From Roridomyces roridus (Eukaryota; Basidiomycota; Agaricomycetes; Agaricales; Mycenaceae), in NCBI GenBank assembly GCA_029378245.1, contig JARKIF010000016.1, forward strand, positions 372,001-436,000: DNA of 64,000 nucleotides. Direction: 5' to 3'. The position numbers were made by a program, and so were the translations under genes. Positions 33,033-45,703 of this stretch are shown piece after piece. Numbering within the stretch: the first letter of the stretch is position 1; each line of letters starts with the position of its first letter. Below the pieces are notes generated by a model that had not been told where the DNA came from, did no database searches, and saw nothing but the letters and a program-made list of their open reading frames with translations.

Positions 33033-36000
33033 TTAACGCGTCGGGAACGCGCCAGGAATAAAGTTCCTGGAGCGTCTGGGATTGCGGTGCCAATAAATTC
33101 CGTAACGCGTAGTAGCCCGTGTGGGGCTTGAGCTCATCTCCTCACCGAGGACCGGCGGATTGCCACTTTCATTCCCATGCCCCTCGAGGGAGGCCACCGA
33201 ATTCTCCAGCCCGCCAGTCTGCGTTCCATAGTCGTCGTCGCTGTCTTCGTCGTCCTCGTGTAACCAATCCTCTTCGTCAGGTAGTGTTATCACACCTGAA
33301 GCGGGGTCGAAACTGAGGCGATGGGACAACGGAGCGGATGACCGACGCCCTGCCTCTTGCCATGGATTGCCACTCGTGCTCGCTTCGGCCGATTCACTCG
33401 GTACAACAGAGCTGGAGGCTGATGGAGCGGTGTCGTTGACAATGTATTCGCTCTGTGTTCGTCGCCGAACACTGGGACGCTTGCGCAAAGTGAGCACGAC
33501 AGCCTGCATGTTGGGATCCTTGGCGATGCGCGGAGAGGCTCTGTGGTCGTTATTCAACAGAGTCTGCCCCTTTTTCAATGGCAGCCATGGCTGTGGGAGC
33601 ACACCATTGAGCGCGGGGTGACCGTAACGTCGCTTCCCAGTATTGAGCACCCCGTTGTACCAGTTGGCCATTGGCGGCTGCGAGTAGTCCGTTCGCTCAT
33701 CCTCCGGGGCAACGTACAGTGTGTCGTCGTTTTGGGCGTATCTGCGTCGGCTGAGATTACTGCACAAAGTCAGCTCAAAAGTGATTATTGTCTGCACAAG
33801 ACTCACCTCTGCGACCACGTGACAGGATGCCCCACGCGCAACTTGGCGACATCTGCTGTCTCCTCGCCACGTTCCACCTCACACACGGAGCTCAGTGTGA
33901 CAAATTCGCTGAGCGGCTTGAACGCCTTGTACACATACCAAGACCACAACAAAGTGCCCACAATGAGCGGACCGAGCAGTATCGTGATCACGTACGAAAG
34001 TTTCGAGGTTGCGTATGTGTTATGCAGGAGGAAGAAGCCCGTCATGAAGACGAGGAAGATCATGACACCCCAAATCAGTCGCACAAACGTGATTGGCCAC
34101 GCTTGGCCTTGCGACTCGTATGGCTTGTAAAAGACGAAGAGGAGCTTGTACTTGTACACCACGTAGGCGTTGCCAAAATAGATGGCACCAAAGATGAGAA
34201 TGAGCGGCTGCGTAACGCTGTACAGCATCGTGATGGTGAACATCAAAATGGCTTGTGGGTAGACAATTCCATAGTTGATCATTGGGGGTGCATTGAGCTC
34301 CGCGAAATCTCGAGGAGTTCGTGTCACGAAGAGGGCAAAGAATCGCGGGATGGTAACACCAAGATTGAGCAATTGGAGGGGCATGATGCCGATGCCTGAC
34401 AATCGTGAGCCAAAGCCAGCGGTAAGGGTACGACCCTACCTTGGAGGATGACATATGACAAGAAAAAGTTGCGAGCGCGACCCGCTTGAAGTGCTTTCGC
34501 AAGCTTCTCGGGGATTTTGGCAGGGAAATTTGCGAGTTCGTAGACGAGCTGTAAATATGTGGACGCCAGGAGGAAGATGAAGACGACGTTGATGAGAAGA
34601 AACAGGAAATATCTAGATGGGATCAGAAAAGGTTCAAGTGGTAATTGGGGCGTCTTACTTCTTGAGCAAGGAGTACTCGACCCAGCTTCGAGCTCGATAG
34701 CCTTGCTGATACGTCAATCCTTCGAGAATGAAGGGTAGCATGGCATTCAGAGTAATCATAGCCACTGATGGCAGCGAATTCTGGACGATGGCGCGAACTT
34801 TGTCGTTGCTATCGATCAATCGGCCGAGCCATGGCATTGTCTTCTTGATCTCGCTATAGCTCAGCAGACTCGCGAGTGCCGTGATGGGCAGTAGCCAAGT
34901 GAAGAACAGCAGAGCGATCATGCCCATAACAAACAGATCTCGGGTCTGAATGTTGAGCTGAGATGGGGTCATGTTACTCCAAACAATGTCCCGTGGCTCC
35001 GGTGCGGGGTACGTCGTGCATTGAAGTGGAGCTGGTGCATGAACAGCTTGGATGGCAATCTGAGCAGAGGACATTTTTTCAAATGTCACGAATGCGGTAG
35101 CAGTAGCCTTGAACTTGGCCATGCGGCGCTTGCGGACGCGCTCATCCAAATCTTTGAATTGTGCCTCGAGATACTCGAGCGCATCGACCTTGGGAGCAAA
35201 CCAAGATGGGCGAATCGTTGGGCGAGCACGATGGGGAATTACGAGACGTGGAGGCTGTCCGCCAGCCGACTCGACATCCACGAGCGGCAACCCTCCACTG
35301 GCTTCCGGATCGTATTCCTCCACGGTGCTTGGGTTCCCAACGTAGCTGACCCATGCCGCCTCAAGGGCGAGGAGAGCCTTTGTCCGTTTATCGATCAAGT
35401 GTTTGAGAGAGCCGACCTCGCGACAGACGGTGACACTCTCAACACTGAGACCCATATTTTCAAAATATTCCGCCAGGGGACGGTCTCCTTGTAGATGGCG
35501 CGGGAGGTTGGTAACCAACACCGTGCGAGCAGGAATGGAGTGTACAAGCTCGAGGGAGAAGAGCTGACGCGAGCGGATGAAGCGGCGATAATTCTTGTAG
35601 ATGAAGTGGAGGGCAAGCAGGGTGAAGAGGTACGTAAAGACGAGGTACAGAGAGAGGTACGAGTTGGCTTCGCTGATGAGATCGAACCAGTCCGAGCCAG
35701 GTAAAGTCGAATTCGTGCTTCCATTCGAGACCGAAATTTGGGGCTTTCCTTTCACGGAAAAAAGGCGCGTTGATAAGGGGGCACTGCTCAGAAGATCAGG
35801 CCAGTCGTCCTTGTCGTCTGGCCAGTCCTCTCTGTCACCCGTCTCCTTATTATTCTGGGGAACGGGAGTGAGAGACAGGAGAGGTACTCGGTTCTCGTAC
35901 AGACCTTCCAGTTGATAGGCATGAGAATGGTGATTGCAAAGAAGGAGCACACGGAGAAGAGTTTGAATGCCATCTTGTAAAAGTTGAGCAACACTGCGGC

Positions 36001-36428
36001 GTCGAGCCCGACGATTTGCAGAACGGTAAATTCGGAGGTGCGGATGGTGGGTAGAATCCATCCAAAGAAGGCCTGATGCGCGTGGGCCTCATGGGGCGAG
36101 AAACCTGCGCAAGTTTAGCAGGCCGTTCTGATGATTGTTGCGAGACAGACCCTTGAGTTTCGTGCGAGGGGCAAACAGGATCGGCCAACGGGTTCGGCAG
36201 TAGGAGAATACAAGGAAGGAGAAAAGGCCAATGGTGGCGGAAAGCACAATCTGGGTCATGAACCAGGGCCCCTCAAACTTCACTGTGTGATGTCAGTTGA
36301 AGCAATTGGGACTATGGACGAGACTGACTGGTTGGTGGAGTTCCAGGCGGGAGACCACCTTCGTCTCCTCCGCCACCGGTTGGGTCATCGAGGAAGGCCC
36401 TGAGGATAGAGGACGCCTTCCAGTCCAT
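33033..36428 (-). CDS. CSC1/OSCA-type osmosensitive cation channel (DUF221), 1038 aa
   Basis: Seven exons: 36428-36329, 36282-36151, 36104-35905, 35854-34659, 34612-34440, 34395-33807, 33759-33033. N-terminal membrane helices (from MTQIVLSATIGLFSFLVFSYC), a large cytosolic RRM-like loop (RTVLVTNLPRHLQGD ... AFVTFEKMSSAQ), then about eight helices of the 7TM CSC1 core, and a long charged cytoplasmic tail (about 750-1038) rich in Ser and acidic residues. Matches the fungal Rsn1/Csc1 family of calcium-permeable stress-gated channels in the plasma membrane. Diverges from NSE3 with 56 bp between starts. Confidence 0.9.
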
Positions 36429-36484
36429 AGTGGTCGGATGATCAGAGCAACAAATAATCAAACGCTTCTTTCACCATCACAATA

Positions 36485-37771
36485 ATGGCACGCGCAACTA
36501 CGCGCTCCCAAAGGCCCTCCCAGTCTCAGAAACGACGAGCTCAAGACTCGGAAGAAGAAGATGATGACGAGGGGCGCAATATGGATGTAGACGACGATGA
36601 GGACGGCGAAGAGCAAGATAGTCGCAAGGTATAGATGCACAGCAGAACGCGTCTCGGACTGACGACGGCTTAGGAACTGAGTCGCGCCGCCAACGCACTC
36701 GTTCGACTGGCAATGTTCACGGAGCATAAACGCGTTCCCCTCCGACGCGACGAGATATCCAAGAAAGGTGGGTATGTGTGTCTCTTAGTACGCGCGGTAC
36801 CTGAAGCTACCTAGCTCTTGGTTCAAACACCCGTACCTTTATGCGTGTATTTGCCGCTGCACAAGAAATCCTGCGTGACACACTAGGAATGGAGCTCGTT
36901 GAATTGCGGTCGAGGGCCGAACTCGACAAGGAGCAGACCAACACCAATGCCAACAACGACGATCTCGAAAATGCACGCAAGGCCACCGGAGTGAAACAAA
37001 AATGTATGTAACCAGTTTCATCTTTCTATCGCGTGTCTAACCTCTATACACACAGCGGCTGCCGCGGGCTCCAAGACGTATATTCTGCGCTCAGTCTTGC
37101 ACGACCAACTCATCGCGCAAGCTGCCTTGACGGATGAAACCATTCTCGAGGAGGAGGCTGCGGACGCACCATCGGATGACGACGACGACGAGTTTGGATT
37201 CCGCAATGCCCCAGCAGGGAGCATCATCTCTTGGACCAATGCAGACCAAATAGGACCTCTCGGAGTCCTCTACGTTGTTCTTGCCCTGATCCTCGTCTCT
37301 GGGCGCGTCATAGGGGATCCCGACTTGCGGGGAATGTTGAAGCGGCTGCGTTTGCCCGCAACAGGGACAATCACCTTTTCCCCTGCCTCGACTCACCGGA
37401 CACTTACGCTGGACGCGTACCTAACACTACTGCTCCGTCAAAACTATCTCGACCGCCAGCAGGTCGGTGGCGACGCGGCGAAAAAGGGAAAGGGCGCCAA
37501 ACGGGGGCGCGTCACGCAAGCAGACGACGAGGGTGGACAGACGTATGAGTGGCGTTGGGGTGCTCGTGCGCAGAGCGAGGTTGGCGAGAAAGCGATTGCA
37601 GAGTTTGTGGCCGAGTTTATGGTCGGGGAGCGCGAGGAGGCGGAGGAAGACCAAGAAGAGGGTGGAAGACGGAGGGGGACTAAGCAGCGGGCAGATGCCG
37701 AAAGCAAGTTTGACAAGATGTTCAAGGGTATTGAACGGGCGGCTGGTGGACAACTGGCCGATATCATGTAG
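36485..37771 (+). CDS. NSE3: MAGE-domain protein Nse3 of the Smc5/6 complex, 380 aa
   Basis: Exons 36485-36628, 36674-36767, 36815-37003 and 37056-37771. The N-terminus is basic then strongly acidic (EEEDDDEGR..DVDDDEDGEE). The MAGE homology domain starts at about residue 49 (LSRAANALVRLAMFTEHKRVPLRRDEI), continues in VFAAAQEILRDTLGMELVEL, and ends with winged-helix segments GPLGVLYVVLALILVSG and LDAYLTLLLRQNYLD. The C-terminus is charged. Nse3 pairs with Nse1 in DNA-repair Smc5/6. Fungi usually have one MAGE gene. Convergent with PI-PLC. Confidence 0.9.
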
Positions 37772-37823
37772 TTGGTTCTCCTGTACAATATATACTAAAT
37801 ATGTTACAGTATCTTACTATCGC

Positions 37824-39555
37824 CTACTCAACGGCAGCCCGAGTGAAAGCTGCTAGCAGAACCGCTCCCGAATTCTTGCCCTTGACTTTCCCGCGCAGAT
37901 CCATTAACCGAACCAGGCGTAAGCCCTGTTCTAGGTTGTCGACTCTGGCACAGAACACGGCAAGCTCCTCGTGTGCCAAGCCAAAATCCTTCTGATGAAG
38001 TATGGTTAGGCTGTTCAGGTTATCAGGAAAATGCTTGCTATTGTGCCAGGCCACGGACCGTATGAACGCAAGAGGGTCGGCGTCGTACACCCATTCAAAT
38101 TCGGAATCCCAAACAGCACTCAGCATTTCGGCTTCGGGCTTGGTCGCAACATGCTTTGACTCCCACTTCTGATCCTGTTGTGCATGGAACAGCTCTGCAC
38201 GCACATAGGCGTGATGGGGAAAACCTGTCGGAGCTGACACTGGAGAAACTGGTAACAAGGAAGGAGTACAAAGAAAAAGGACTCACGGCCGATGATTTGA
38301 GCAGCGAGTTTGGTACGTCCAGTGGGCGGAGGACCCGCGCCACGCAGGTAAGCGGGTTTTGGCACCCATCCTGGTGTGCCCACGAACATGGCCTCGTTCA
38401 GCTGCACGCCCATGTCATAGTGCTGCCAGTTGAGCGCCGCTATGTGGGAGCCAGAGCGCCAGAATGGGAGGGGCTGTAAGTTATTCGAAGCAATGCGTGT
38501 CCCCTTGGGAAAGATACGGCGGAGGTGACGCTGACTGTGGTCGATCAACTGGGCGAGAGAAGTCGGGATAAGGGTATTGCAGGTGGACTCGGAGATGTTG
38601 ATAAGAACATGAAGAGGATCCGCTATTTCTGCGAAATAATGAGGCATGATACACCACATGAAATGAATAAAACGCCTACTTTCAGCGAGCCACCCCTTGG
38701 AGGGTTTCATACTGCGTGCATAGTACCCGAGAGCCGCAAGTTCCTCTGAAATCTTTCTCTTTTCCGTCTTACTCACGCGAATGATGACGTCTCCGTCCGC
38801 TTCGAGCTCGGACTCGGAACTGTCCTCTGCTACATCCACCTCACCAGTGCCCTGAACAGGCGCGGGGTAATATTCCACCATGAGCAGAATTCGACCCTTG
38901 AAATGCTGGGGAGTGACTCTGGCATCATCAACATTTTCGAGTGGGCCCAGAGCTAGTTTCTTTCCCCAGGAAGCCTTGAGAATGCGCACGAGCTCCTCTT
39001 GTTCCTTGGGATAAACTCGTAAAAAAGGCTCTCCCAGGTGAAGACGAGTTACCTTGGAGTCGACGTGACATTCCAGGCTTACTAGCACAGGCCAGTCATC
39101 TTCCTTTACTCCCTCAGCGATCGCCACACAAACGGTATCAAAAGGGACAGTGCTCGACAGAGTGAGGCCGTGCGTGACTACCAAACCGTGCTTGGACGGC
39201 CAGACATCGATTTCGACGCATCGTGCGTTCCTTGATAAAACATGCCGGTACGAGTCGGCTGACGACTTGCCCACCAGTTGTCTCGAGAGCAGATACGTGT
39301 TATGGGACGAACTGTGCGACTATAAATGAAATGGCATGCACATTGCCAGGCACGCACGCACGAAATAAAATAATGGGTGAGTGGCAAGTCGTCAGGCACG
39401 GGTTGGGGAGTGACGACAGGAAGATGGCGGATATCGTGGTTCGTCTGCTCGTCAATGAGCGCCTGGATGGTAGGACTAAGACGGATGTCCTCGGGAGGGT
39501 GAATGTTGTGGAATGTTTCGATAAAGAGTTCCTCCAGACTCTCCACGGTGGTCAT
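37824..39555 (-). CDS. PLC1: phosphoinositide-specific phospholipase C, 511 aa
   Basis: Exons 39555-39362, 39311-39053, 39004-38680, 38628-38287 and 38239-37824. The first join creates the catalytic X-domain motif [13 protein letters not shown] with its active-site His; a second His is in VVTHG. The Y domain runs from [17 protein letters not shown] to [26 protein letters not shown], followed by a C2-like domain to the C-terminus. It lacks the N-terminal PH and EF-hand regions of the delta class, so it is a short fungal PLC. It would cleave PIP2 into diacylglycerol and IP3 at membranes. Confidence 0.92.
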
Positions 39556-39708
39556 GGTGCAAAGTGAGAGATGATTGCTGTGCTTTCCAATGGACAGGAG
39601 ACGGGGCGCCCCGTATTCTATTCGCGTACAAAGTAAAATTGGATGTGTGGCTACAGTACAGATGCTAAATAAATTAGTAGGGCATGAAGGACATTACTGT
39701 GATACATT

Positions 39709-42700
39709 TCAGCGTCTCGTCTTATTCGTCTGATTGAGTTGATTCGTTAATTCCTCTATGCGGCTCTCTCGGCGGGCAGCAGGTCGCGGAGGGTTAGAAT
39801 GTGGCTTCGACTCGAGTTGCGCGATTTTCGCATTCAATTCCTTGACCTGTTTCTCTAGACTCGCCTGTTGCAACAGTTTCAGGCATAAGAAAAAGAAGAG
39901 CCGCCACACTCACGTTTAATCCGTCCAACTTGGAATTCTCCACCCGCGCTTTCCCTAGCTCGATCTGAAACTCGTTCGCATATGACTCCGCCTTCTTCAT
40001 GCGGTCGAGTGAACTGCTGGCACGATATTGTTGTTCCTCCAGCATGCGCTCAAGATCGAGTTGCTTCAATTGCAGTTTGTGAACCTCTCGGTCGCCAGCG
40101 ACGAGGCTCGTGTCCATGTGTTCGTGCTTGATTGTCTCCAACTCGGACTGTAACGCCCGCCGCGCCTTCTGAAGCAGTGCTCTGTCTGCCTCTGCATCAT
40201 CCAAGACCCCGCGCAAGTCTCCGACCTGCGTATGCAGCGTCTTGATCTGCAGGCGCTGTTCAGATTGTGCCGCAGAGGACGCCTCGTACGCTTTGGTGAG
40301 GTCCAAGATCCTTGCCTCCATGCGCTCCTTTTCCTTCCGCCAGTCGGTGCTGCTCATTTCACCATAACGGCTAGAGTTGGCTTGAATGACCTGCCCTTCC
40401 AACTGAGCAATTCGTCGAGTCATCGAAAGTGGCGCCTCGCCGGTGTCATCAGCCAGGCGATCGAGGTCCGTCTCGAGCTGATCCTTGGACCTTTGGGCGT
40501 GCGAAAGCTTGTGCGTCAGCTCTTCAATCTGGCGTTGAGCACTTTCAAGATCGATCTGCATCCGCCGCGTCTGCAGCTCGGTCGCATCCTTGTTCTTCCG
40601 CGCCCGCTCTGCCTCCTCGAGCACCTTCAACGCCTTCTCCTCCTGCATTCTCGCCGCCTTCTCCCTTGCGCGCAAATCAAGCCGCTCACGCTCAGTCTCC
40701 CGCGCCAAGTCTTCCGCTTCACCGACAAGCCGCGACTTGGCCTTTTCGAGAGATCGAATGTAGGCTTGATTCTGCTGCAACTCTGCTTGCGCCTCTGCAA
40801 GTTGTCGATCCGTCACGCGCTTGGCTTCTTCCAGAACATGGACGTGCTCGACGATAGTGGTGTGCTGCTTCGACTCGAACTGCTTGGCCTCCGACTCTAG
40901 TGCATGCAAGTCTGAAACCGCCTTGTTGAGTTCGACCTCAAGTTGCGCGTTGCGATCCTTGAATTGGGCAACCTCGGCCTTGTAATCTGCCTTGAGAGCC
41001 GACAGGGTCTTTTCCAATTGCCCGCGCTTCGATGACTCGCCCTCGAGCTGCTTTCGCGTCGCCTCTAGCTGCCTATCTTGAGTGCCCTTGTCTCGCTCCA
41101 TTTGTAGCATTAGATCTTCAATTTCGTGATATTTCCCTTGAGCTACTGCGAGCTGTCGTTCCAAAGCCTGGACGAGTTGAGTACGCTTTGAAATTCAACA
41201 CAGAGTGTGCTTACCTCTTTCGCCTTCCTGGCATCCACAAGCTGAGCTTCCGAGTCGTTCTGGCGGGTCTGCAAGGCTTGTAGTTCCGATTCCATGGAGC
41301 GACTTGCTCTCTCCAGTTCGGAAAGAGCCGTCTGAGTCTTGGCCAGCTCGGACTGGGCTGTTCGTTCACGCTCCAAGAGAGCCTTGTGGCTCTCCTGCAA
41401 GGCTGTGTGATCCCGAACGGTCGTGTCCAAGTCCAGTTTCAGCTGCTTTTGCGTAGCCAGCAGCTGGCGACGGCCTTCGGTGAGGTCGGTTTGCAGTCGC
41501 TGAGTCTCTTGTCTCAAATCAGCCAGTTCCTGCTCTTTGCTCTTCTCCACTTCGGCGCGACGCGTGGCTTCGCTGGTTTTGGCTTCCATGAGCGCCCGTA
41601 GTTCATCCAACTCGGCCTGCAATTTCGTGCGCGTTTCCGTTTCAATCTGCCGATATCCACGCTCTGCATCAAGCTGGGTCTCGAGGGTGCTGATGTCACT
41701 CTGCAACGCCAGAATCTCGGATAACGCTTCGCCGTGAAGTTTCTTCATCGAGGCTACTTGCTCGGAAAGAGTGGACACGTGGTCGTCTTTTTGCTGTATC
41801 GCCACAGAGTGTTCTGCGGCGGTGCGGGTCACCTCGGCAAGCTGCTGCTGGGTGTGTCGACTGTTAGCCTCAAACTCCTCCGCTTTGCGCTGCACAAGCG
41901 CCCTAATAACATGAGTTTGAATAACTTGAGATGTGGAGGACCTACCCGTTACGAAGCTCTGTCTCGAGCTTGGTCTCGAGCTCCTTCACAGCAACATCGG
42001 TCCGTTCTTTTGCCCTGGCCAGATCTTCCTCTCGCTGCAAAGCAAGGTTCTTCAGCTCCTCGCCAACCTTGCGAAGCTCCTCCAGGTCAGCGCGTGTGAC
42101 ATCCGCCTCTTGCTGAGCTGCAGCCAATTCAGCGTTCAAATCTGCCTCCCTGGTCGTCCAATCTTTTTGCTCGGCTTCGAGTCGGACCAAATGCTCAGCA
42201 GCTTGATCGAACATTTGGCGGAGGTTGTCGTGTTTCTCTTCGCTCTCCTTTTGTATCTTGAGCATTCGATCGAGTTGCGAATCAAGAGTATCCAGGTCGG
42301 ATTGCAGAGAAGCGACTTCATCTTCTAGTTCGCCCTCTCGTTTCTTGCTGCGATCGAGGAGTGCATCCTTGTCCAACGCAAGACCACGTTCTGCCTCCAA
42401 CTCTTCCTCGACTCTTCTCTTTTCGGCCTCCAACGACATCTTCAGGGTCTCCAACGCCTCCCTTTCTTGCTTGTCACGTTCTGCACGCTCTTTGATCAGC
42501 AGCAACTCCGCTTCCTTCTTTCGAAGCTCCTCGTCATTGCGTGTGGCGGCCAGTAGAGGGCGGACCTGGAATTCAAAAATTACAAGATATAAAAAACCAC
42601 AAGGCGCGCCCACGCACCTTTGTGTATAGTTGCCACCACGGCCATTCTCTTAGCTCACCATACACGCGCGCGTTCCGCTGGATGGTCCGAATAGCAACAG

Positions 42701-45486
42701 CTCGGTGCAAAATCTTGCGCATCTGTCTTCTAGCCGTCCACATGCGTGCGACAGCTTGGAGACGAGAAAAGACCTCGAACAAATGCAGGTCGCGTCGCTC
42801 TTCAAGCTCGGCCAGTACGCCAGCCTTGAAAAAGATCTTGGACGTTCCAATCTTGAAAATGGCTTCGTCCAGTTCGAGCGCTTTGACCATGCGACGACAG
42901 GCCTCTCTGCCGTCCATGTAGCCTCTGGGAATGATCCCCGGGGTCAACACCTCGTATCGTTGCCGGAATTCCACAAAGGGCAAACGGTTGGGATATCCGA
43001 GGCGTGAGATTCGGACACCCTCAAGAACACCGTTACACTGCAGTTGTTCGAGAACAAGAGGGACATCGAAACGCCCTGGCTTTTTGTTCGAGTTGGGAAC
43101 TATGCATCGAATGAAATGGGGCTGCGTTGATTGAAGCTGGGACATGAGGCTGGAGAGCTGCTCCTTGTGCCTTTGTCCAACTGTGCGGAATGCCCCCTTT
43201 TTGATGCCACGCTTCTTGCCGGCGGCAAAGCCATTTGTGGGCCCTCCAGGACCCGAAGGTGTAGTGGGAGCGTCTGCATACTCCGCAAAGAGGGACGCGA
43301 CGTATCGGTCGGAAGAGGCGGCGAGAACGCGAGTGAGGTTGTCGTTCAAGGGGTCCTTGTTCTTCTCCAGCCAACCAGTGGTATGGTATTCCACCTCGGC
43401 TGCGTAGTGTTTGATGATGAATCCCTGGTCGAACCTCGTAGGTTGATACTTGGTCCGTCCGGGATGCCCATTTTCCTGACCAGCGGCCCACAGACCGTGG
43501 AGTTTGTTCGTAAAGGTGAGGTCTGTTGCGCGAGGCATGATGCACTCCTCGTCGAGACAGCTCAGAATGCCGATTACGTTCCCACTGGCCTCGATGAGGT
43601 CGATGGTGGGCTGAAGATCGAGACCAAAGTTGACGTATTCCCATTTGATTCCTTCTCGAGTGTACTCTTCTTGCTCTAAAACGAACATGTGATGGTTGAA
43701 AAATTGCTGCAGCTTCTCGTTGGTGTAGTTGATGAGCAACTGCTCATACGCATTGATCTCGAATATCTCGAACCCGGCGATATCCAATACACCGATGAAG
43801 GTCGATTTGGAGGAGGGCCGATCAAGTGCAACGTTGATTCTGTCGACGATGGCACCGAATGATTTCTCGTACAGGGTTTTGCAGAGGGCGCCGAGTTCCT
43901 CTAGTGCCTGCCGCTGTGTGCGTGCTTGGGAAACCCATTCTCGACCAGCAAGCGTACGGGGACGGAGAACAGCTCGAATGAACTCAGCGACAGGGATGCC
44001 CAACAGGTGGCAAACTCGTTCGGCTTGAGATGGGTCGGGCATGCCAGCATCATCAGTTCTCGCTGATGTAATCTCGATGTTGCCAATATGGAGGATGGCG
44101 GCAACGATGCGGAAAAGGTCAAGCTGTTCAGCGGCAGTGAAACCAACGGTGTCGAGTGCGCCCTTGATATGTTATTTAGAGGATGCGGCTCTTTGGAGGT
44201 CAACTCACCTTTAACGCGGCCCATTCTTCTTTATCGTCCACACCGTCTACTTCCCGTCTACTCTTGTTGAGGTATTCATAATCCTCTACACCTCCCCCGA
44301 GGAGAAGAGTTTCTGCATAGAAATCAGGAGGAGGTATGCGCTTGCATGAGTAGAAACAGACCCTTGAGGGCTCCACCCCCCACCATCAACTGGTAGAAGA
44401 CATGGAAGCTACGCTCAGCTTCACTCCTAACGACGACCCGGCTCTTCTCCAAAAGGTACCAATCTATATTGGCCCCAGCGATGCTACCGTCTGGCGCGAA
44501 TGTGATGCGGACGAATTTTCCAAAGCGACTGGAATTATTGTTACGTTGTGTTTGGGCATTGCCGAAAGCCTCCAGGATGGGATTTGCCTGTAGAATTTGA
44601 CGTTCCAGCAGGCCCAAGCGACCCCTCGCCGTTAATTGGCTACCGCTACCGCTGGATATGGACGGTGAAACGGTGTGCCCCCTTCTGAATGAATCGCTGC
44701 GAGGTAAAGCGGCTATAGAAGAGGACGAGCCGATGGTAGGAGAACGTGAATGAGATGGGTGGACATCGGTGGCAATGGCTGCGAGGTACTGGATGACCTT
44801 TTTGGTGCTCTCCGTCTTTCCTGCTCCTGATTCGCCGCTGTAAAGAATTGAGTGAGAGCAATGCAAGAGGCCAAATGAACGGACGTTATTAGAATGCTCT
44901 GGTTCTCTCGCTCCTCGCCCATATTAACCCATGCCCGTTCGGCGACTGCGAATATATGGGGCGGATTCTCGTCCCGTCGCTTGTTGCGGTACTGTTGAAT
45001 AATGGAATCCGAGTACAAGGGCAGGCTTTGGTATGGGTTAATGGCGATCAAGAACAGGCCGGAATACGTCTGCGCCGAAAGATTAGATGGGCGAAAATGG
45101 ACTGCGGTAACGAACGTATATATTTCCCGAGCCGAAGCGGAGCCAAAGGTTGTTCACAACACTGGCTTTGTTGAGGAATGTAAGGTCCGCAATATCATCG
45201 ACACGGTCAAATTTGGGTGGGTTCATCTTGTCCAAAGCATAGAGAGGGACCGTTCTAATCTGCTCATGGTGGGTTGGGAAAGCCTGGGTTTTGGATAAAT
45301 GCGACGCACTTCGCCCGAAGCCTTGAGGACTATTTGTCCAAAGTCGCCCTCCTCTTTGTGAATCCATCCTGCCAGGTATCCGTCCCTCTCGTCGGGGACC
45401 CATACCCACTTCTTCTCATTAAATTCGGCTTGCAAAGCGGCTGCACGAGCGGCCTCTGCACTCTCCGAGGGGCGGGGAGCAGGCAT
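39709..45486 (-). CDS. MYO2: class II myosin heavy chain, 1782 aa
   Basis: Ten exons: 45486-45310, 45259-45116, 45069-44885, 44837-44362, 44312-44209, 44162-42618, 42565-41946, 41902-41215, 41167-39914 and 39864-39709. All joins keep frame. N-terminal SH3-like region ([18 protein letters not shown]), P-loop [11 protein letters not shown] completed by the third splice, a Ser-rich insert after the P-loop, switch [11 protein letters not shown], switch [11 protein letters not shown], relay and actin-binding regions to about residue 790, an IQ-type neck ([32 protein letters not shown]), then about 900 residues of heptad coiled coil rich in Glu/Leu/Lys. The tail lacks a cargo domain, which marks class II (cytokinesis) myosin. 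Its likely light chain is the Cdc4-type gene at 14921. Confidence 0.95.
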
Positions 45487-45703
45487 TGTAGAAGGACCCT
45501 ATTTGTGCACGATGCTCGAGATGGCAAGGGTACAAGCAGGAGAGGTGCGAGTGGGCGAGTGGGTGCTAGCCAGTGCAATGGACGGAGACCTGGAGCGCGT
45601 GGAGAACAGTCGCTTTGGTTTGGGACGACGCGTTGTGATCTGAACTGACCAAATCGGGAATAACGTGATACAGTGTGTACAGCCACTCATAATCTACATC
45701 CTC

